Assembly: GCA_947488305.1 (NCBI GenBank)
Contig: CANKZM010000001.1
Location: 767,354 to 831,353, forward strand
Origin: an uncultured Roseobacter sp.
GTDB lineage: Bacteria > Pseudomonadota > Alphaproteobacteria > Rhodobacterales > Rhodobacteraceae
Direction of reading: 5' to 3'
DNA: 64,000 bases
The notes beneath the pieces are model-generated. The model saw only the letters and a list, made by a program, of their open reading frames with translations. It did not search any database and was not told the DNA's origin. This document shows, one piece after another, positions 60,445 through 64,000 of the stretch. A program made the position numbers and the translations under genes. How positions within the stretch are numbered: position 1 is the stretch's first letter; each line of letters opens with the position of its first letter.

Positions 60445-61100
60445 CGCCCACATGAAACGGCTTCAGGTGGACTGACCAGAGACCCCAGCGTTATGGTTTC
60501 AGAGCCGTCGTTACAGTTCCACAAGCCGCTCTAAAACACTTCAAACGTAACAGAGGTAAAAGACTGACAATGAAATGATCTGTAGATCTTTCAAGTCTTA
60601 GGCAACGTCACGCCCAAGAACTGGGCTTTATGGAATACTACCTTCGTAAACCTACGTTTATAGTCAAAAATAGTGGCACAGAGATCACAGGCAGGGAAAT
60701 CAAAAAAGTCAAAACGGAAATGTTGCGGATCGGTATGAAATCGCCCCTGCAGACACCAACAGCAAGTCGTCATCAAGCAACACAGCAGCCGCTGCCAACA
60801 AGGAAAAATTTGACAGCCTTCGCGATACCGAAGAGACATTAGTACGTGAGTGATCCGACAGTCACAGCGTTGATCTGCACTCTTCCAATGTCAACTAAAT
60901 TCCAGCGGAAGCACCTCGGGCGCTTGCGCGATTCGAAATGTTCGAACCTGACATGCCTGCCCAAGACGCCGAAGTAGACAAGAAATTCCAAGAGGCAGGT
61001 TACCTTTCGAATTGTGCCGTCATTTTAATCATGGCCGTCTTCGAAGAACCACGCCGGAACAGTCCGAGCGACGCAACTCAAACCAAATTTTTCACTTTGT
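60445..61100. other. Noncoding region downstream of secretion adaptor
   Basis: 656 bases without a supported gene. A 70-codon frame at 60630-60842 has no clear ribosome site or known features. No glycine-rich calcium repeat (GGxGxDxxx) of an RTX substrate is found in any frame. No terminator is obvious. Confidence 0.5.
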
Positions 61101-61292
61101 TCAATGCTCCAACGGCGTTTCTATGGTCAATTGCTCGAATAACCTGAGTCTTGCCTCGTCGTCCATTGCAACTTCCTGTGCGTACTGCACCAAGACATTT
61201 TGAAGACCCTCAACGAGTCCCGGAATGCCTTGATCTTCTGCATAGCTTCGTAAGTCATCAACAGCGTCCAATAACCATTTGTGTTCGTGCAT
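61101..61292 (-). CDS. Tiny helical protein, member 1 of a local family
   Basis: The product has 63 residues from the ATG at 61292, which has AGGG nine bases before it; the longer start at 61313 has none. It reads as two amphipathic helices, with the core LRSYAEDQGIPGLVEGLQNVL followed by a second helix. The same pattern (hydrophobic-x-x-Leu, AEDQG-type turn, Pro/Thr-x-Leu/Ala-Glu) is found in two other genes in this region. No known domain fits. A CtrA-like box lies 55 bases upstream. Confidence 0.6.
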   Translation of the reverse strand: MHEHKWLLDAVDDLRSYAEDQGIPGLVEGLQNVLVQYAQEVAMDDEARLRLFEQLTIETPLEH

Positions 61293-61950
61293 GTCTTTAT
61301 CCCTGCGACACATTTATTTGTGTATCAGCTAAGACTGCAAAGCAAGTGTTAAGGAAAAGCTAAAACCTCATAGTCTGGCCACGCGTCGTCGCCCACTTGT
61401 CAGCGCTGCGGCCCGGATGCCATACTTTGGAGGGAATAATGAACCGTTCAACTATTTGCTGTATGGTGAGCGCAGTGTTTTTTAAGTTTTCTGCCTCAGT
61501 TTTCTGAGCGACATGATTCGCCGCCAAGGTAATCGCTCGTCTGTCGTGAGATTGAAACCTGTACGCAATATACCAAAAAAGACTGAGACATCCTAATTAG
61601 CGGTATCGAATCGGGTGTGTGCTCACTCTCACTATTCGGCTCATGGTCAAATTTACGACCACCATATTGACAGATGCTTACACTGCTTATCGCTAAATAG
61701 TATGAGCCGAGCGGACACATGGATCCTACGCCCCACTTGCTAATTCAAGGTTTGAACTTTCTAGTCAGAAGACCATTGGCGAAGGCCAACCTCCTAATCA
61801 AAAATATACAAATTTAAGATGTGGATCTTGGAATAGCTTTTCTTGAACTTTGGGTGTTCTACGCGTTTTAATTTGTTAGTGCCACTCTTAACAGCGAACG
61901 CTTCCGTAACTGGGATTTTGTCGGGTGCTCTCCTCAGCGACATGCCAACT
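61293..61950. other. Region between tiny gene 1 and the IS3 element
   Basis: 658 bases without a supported gene. It holds the promoter of tiny gene 1. Short reverse-strand frames (for example 61496-61720) have no ribosome site. The sequence immediately left of the IS3 end (61940s) shows no clear target duplication. Confidence 0.5.
61348..61363 (-). promoter_or_regulatory. CtrA-like box upstream of tiny gene 1
   Basis: On the reverse strand: TTAG-CTTTTCC-TTAAC, one mismatch to TTAA-N7-TTAAC, ending 55 bases before the start codon. Confidence 0.5.
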
Positions 61951-61984
61951 TGATCAGCCCCACTTGAGTGGTCAAATTTGATTG

Positions 61985-62797
61985 TTAGTGCATGACCGGC
62001 CTTTGGTCCATCTGGACGATGGTTTCCGGAGCCGGAGGGCGGTAGCCCAGAGCACTGTGGGGTCGCTTGGTATTGTAGTGTTTCCTCCATTCTTCGATCA
62101 GGATTTGCGCCTCACGCAGACTGTAGAAGCTTTCGCAATATCCGTTCTCCCAAGGTGATCCTGGTTTGATGTAGGCCGTTTTGGCACCAACAGCTTTGAT
62201 CCAGTCCCGCACTGCCTGGGCGACGAACTCTGGGCTATTATCAGACCGAATGAACGACGGAACACCACGCAGGATGAATAGATCGCTCAAAGCATCAATG
62301 ACGTTGCCAGAGTTCAGTTTTCTGTCGACGCGGATCGCCAAGCATTCCCGGCTGTACTCGTCGATGACGTTCAACGTCCGGAACGCCTTTCCATCGTCGG
62401 TTCGGCAATGAACAAAGTCGTATGACCAGACATGGTTTCGACGTTCGGGCCTTAGCCTTATGCATGATCCATCGTTCAGCCAGAGCCGACCCTTCTTTGG
62501 TTGTTTCATTGGTACCTTCAGCCCCTCTCGTCGCCATAAACGTTCGACCCGTTTGTCATTCACATGCCAACCAGCATCTCTCAGCAGCGCTGCGATCCGA
62601 CGATAGCCATAGCGACCATACTGACGGGTAAGTTCGATCATGTCGGACACCAATCTTCCTTCATCAGCGCGGCCTTGCGGCACCTTCCGCTGCGTGGATC
62701 GTTGCTGTCTCAGAACCCGGCAGGCACGGCGCTCCGAGACGTTCAGCTCAGCACGAACAAGATCAATGCAGGCACGGCGGCGAGCGGGGCTTAGAAG
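61985..62797 (-). CDS. IS3-family transposase OrfB
   Basis: The frame covers about 270 residues and reads LLSPARRRACIDLVRAELNV at its start, in the -1 frame relative to OrfA; it probably forms by programmed frameshift near the OrfA stop. The DDE residues are visible in WSYDFVH, IRSDNSPEF and ENGYCESFYS. The C-terminus (EWRKHYNTKRPHSALGYR) is typical of IS3-family integrase domains. Independent initiation at a GTG (62683) is possible. Confidence 0.87.
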   Translation of the reverse strand, partial: LLSPARRRACIDLVRAELNVSERRACRVLRQQRSTQRKVPQGRADEGRLVSDMIELTRQYGRYGYRRIAALLRDAGWHVNDKRVERLWRREGLKVPMKQPKKGRLWLNDGSCIRLRPERRNHVWSYDFVHCRTDDGKAFRTLNVIDEYSRECLAIRVDRKLNSGNVIDALSDLFILRGVPSFIRSDNSPEFVAQAVRDWIKAVGAKTAYIKPGSPWENGYCESFYSLREAQILIEEWRKHYNTKRPHSALGYRPPAPETIVQMDQRPVMH

Positions 62798-63069
62798 TTT
62801 CCCTTAGCGGCCTCGGCCAAGATCAACTTGTCCAGCGTCAGATCAGATACCGCTTTGCGCAGCCGTTCGTTCTCTTTTTGCAGACGCTTCAGTTCCTTCA
62901 ATTGGTCCGTGCCCATTCCACCGTATTTCTTCTTCCACCGGTAGAATGTTTGTTCCGTCACACCAATCTGACGGATCGCATCCAGACGCGGTATGCCTTG
63001 CCCCGTCAGAACTTCAACCTGCCGTAACTTCGTGACAATCTCTTCGGGCTTTGGGCGCTTGTTGGCCAT
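62791..63069 (-). CDS. IS3-family transposase OrfA
   Basis: The product has 92 residues with an N-terminal helix-turn-helix (IRQIGVTEQTFYRWKKKYGG) and a leucine-zipper-like helix (LKELKRLQKENERLRKAVSDL). It ends ILAEAAKGNF. OrfA binds the ends of the element and, fused to OrfB by frameshift, forms the transposase. Confidence 0.88.
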   Translation of the reverse strand: MANKRPKPEEIVTKLRQVEVLTGQGIPRLDAIRQIGVTEQTFYRWKKKYGGMGTDQLKELKRLQKENERLRKAVSDLTLDKLILAEAAKGNF

Positions 63070-63249
63070 GTGTTTCCTCCGTTTTCCTAAGCATAGCGGA
63101 GGACCACTTCAGTGGGGGAGGATCACCTCCTTGGATTTGAAGGCATCTAGTGCGAATCTAACTTTGCAAACCGGGTGATAGTCTACCCGAAGCAAGATCT
63201 AAAATTTCATTTGTATTGAAGACCATCTGACAGCAATTCGTAGATTGAG

Positions 63250-63423
63250 TTAGCGCTCCAATTTAGAAAGAGATTTCAGCGAACTACACAGACCCCTTTG
63301 ACGCATTGATTGTTCGAAACTGGCGATCACCTGCTTCATGGCTTCCGCAGTTCCTGTAAAACCTTGATCCTCAGCTTCCCGCATAACTTTGCGAGCAAGT
63401 GTTAGAAATTCTATGTTTGTCAT
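63250..63423 (-). CDS. Tiny helical protein, member 2 of a local family
   Basis: The product has 57 residues. It starts MTNIEFLTLARKVMREAEDQ, followed by GFTGTAEAMKQVIASFEQSM, then a basic tail ending LSKLER. The two-helix pattern with AEDQGF as turn matches AEDQGI in member 1. It is below the length most annotation programs accept. AGG precedes the ATG by about 11 bases. A CtrA-like box lies 52 bases upstream. Confidence 0.6.
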   Translation of the reverse strand: MTNIEFLTLARKVMREAEDQGFTGTAEAMKQVIASFEQSMRQRGLCSSLKSLSKLER

Positions 63424-63475
63424 TTCGCTAACCTAAAAATTAATCTATTTTGGAAAGAATAATTTCTCAAAATTC

Positions 63476-63491
63476 GTTAATCATTGGTAAA
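63476..63491 (-). promoter_or_regulatory. CtrA-like box upstream of tiny gene 2
   Basis: On the reverse strand: TTTA-CCAATGA-TTAAC, one mismatch to TTAA-N7-TTAAC, ending 52 bases before the start codon. Confidence 0.45.
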
Positions 63492-63684
63492 CTTCAAACG
63501 TTTGAGCGGATACTTGCCGTTCCTTTGGCGAGCGCTTGCCCCGTAATAATTTCTCCCGCGTTTAAAATTTCCGACCTTCTCCCTTACCGATGGGTCCAAT
63601 TTTCATCAGTCTTTGGCACCAAACAAAATCCGATGGAGCGGGTCGTAGGCAAGTTTCTCTGGAATTAACTGACCGAATGCAGCG

Positions 63685-63700
63685 TTAGTTCAATATTAAC
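63685..63700 (+). promoter_or_regulatory. CtrA-like box upstream of tiny gene 3
   Basis: TTAG-TTCAATA-TTAAC, one mismatch to TTAA-N7-TTAAC, ending 62 bases before the start codon. The first half has the same TTAG variant as the box of tiny gene 1. Confidence 0.5.
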
Positions 63701-63762
63701 TGTGGCTTGGGCAATGTAATCGAAGAATTTAAGGTGGGTCAGATCAGACAAGGAGAAGTGTT

Positions 63763-63906
63763 ATGAAACCCAGTTGGGTTATCGAAGTGCTGGATCAATT
63801 AAAGGCGTTTGCATTAAGGGATGATCTTCCCGTTCTTGCAGAGCAATTAGACGATACGATCGCTCTTGCATTGGTGGAAATAGCCAATCGCGATTGGTCA
63901 AAGTGA
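63763..63906 (+). CDS. Tiny helical protein, member 3 of a local family
   Basis: The product has 47 residues: MKPSWVIEVLDQLKAFALRD, then DLPVLAEQLDDTIALALVEI, ending ANRDWSK. AGGAG lies seven bases before the ATG. The hydrophobic spacing and the turn (RDDLPVLAEQL) align with QGIPGLVEGL of member 1 and QGFTGTAEAM of member 2. It is about 20 bases upstream of the likely end of an IS element at the window edge. No known family is recognised. Confidence 0.6.
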   Translation: MKPSWVIEVLDQLKAFALRDDLPVLAEQLDDTIALALVEIANRDWSK

Positions 63907-63923
63907 TTCTGACTTCGTCCGTT

Positions 63924-64000
63924 TGTCTTGCCCCCCTAAAACTGTGCCAAAGTTGGCTTAGTTTTGGAGACGGGATTGATGGCGCGGAAACGGTATTCGG
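63924..64000. mobile_element. Left end of a second IS3-type element (cut by window edge)
   Basis: TGTCTTGCCCCCCTAAAACT resembles the terminal repeat of IS3-type elements and is followed 35 bases later by an ORF start typical of their OrfA. Only the first 77 bases are in the window, so the end is tentative. Confidence 0.5.
63979..64000 (+). CDS. Start of IS3-type OrfA transposase (partial)
   Basis: ATG at 63979 with GGAG upstream. The seven visible codons read MARKRYS, the usual beginning of one IS3-family OrfA (MARKRYSDEDIL-type). The rest lies beyond the window. Confidence 0.5.

Larger units (their letters stand above)
61951..63124. mobile_element. IS3-family insertion sequence, probably intact
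   Basis: An element of about 1,174 bases. The left end TGATCAGCCCCACTTGAGTG and the reverse complement of the right end (TGATCCTCCCCCACTGAAGT) match closely, as terminal inverted repeats that start TG and end CA. Both transposase frames appear open. The three flanking bases on each side are ACT and CCT, so a perfect target duplication is not seen. Confidence 0.8.
63424..63762. other. Region between tiny genes 2 and 3
   Basis: 339 bases, AT-rich, without a supported gene. It contains the divergent promoters of tiny genes 2 and 3, each with a CtrA-like box. A 72-codon forward frame at 63450-63668 has no ribosome site and no recognisable content. Confidence 0.5.

Noticed and set aside
47132..64000. 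Second attachment site (copy of the tRNA-Ser 3' end)
   Set aside because: I looked for the T-arm and acceptor sequence downstream and found no convincing copy in the window.

Overview
The window looks like a chromosomal segment of a marine alphaproteobacterium of the Rhodobacteraceae (Roseobacter group). The evidence is a GC-rich core with closely packed alphaproteobacterial genes: a CckA-type hybrid kinase beside recA and alaS, a usg gene, a zwf-pgl-pgi cluster with a LacI-type operator, an IscR lacking the usual three cysteines at the head of a suf operon, a DmdB-like acyl-CoA ligase, and a ferredoxin-ASKHA protein. No species is assigned, because nothing here identifies one directly.

Region 1 (1-46.1 kb) is core genome. 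It runs from a DUF4198/HupE pair (probable metal transport) through thiE, trmJ, ctaA, an M32 carboxypeptidase, an EF-hand protein, gyrA, usg and a radical SAM gene. Next come zwf-pgl-pgi, a thioesterase and a DmdB-like ligase, tRNA-Gly, a SAM methyltransferase with its ASKHA partner, a ureohydrolase, guaB, an RsmB-family methylase, cckA, recA (with an SOS box), alaS, typA, an SMR transporter, an Lrp regulator, icd, an HD hydrolase and an alpha/beta hydrolase. It ends with the ten-gene iscR-suf operon, whose promoter carries an Irr-type iron control element.

Region 2 (46.1-53.5 kb) is a junction: tRNA-Arg, a gene-poor gap, then tRNA-Ser(GCT) followed at once by a P4-type integrase. Behind it are an unknown gene, an AlpA/excisionase-like gene preceded by CGTAAAC repeats, a second tyrosine recombinase and a doubly broken IS1182-type insertion. 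This looks like a tRNA-anchored integrative element; no right attachment site is visible.

Region 3 (53.5-64 kb) is accessory DNA, richer in AT and sparse in genes. It holds a GNAT-fold protein, a divergent LuxR-type autoinducer receptor, a type I secretion ABC transporter with its adaptor, an intact IS3-family element, the start of another IS3-type element at the right edge, and three tiny related genes (47-63 residues) that look like two-helix proteins.

The most interesting signal is a shared promoter motif. cckA carries an exact CtrA box, TTAA-N7-TTAAC. The LuxR-type gene and all three tiny genes carry one-mismatch versions in the same orientation, 48-62 bases before their start codons. 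This suggests, by inference, that the accessory quorum-sensing-like gene and the small-protein family are wired into the CckA-ChpT-CtrA phosphorelay.
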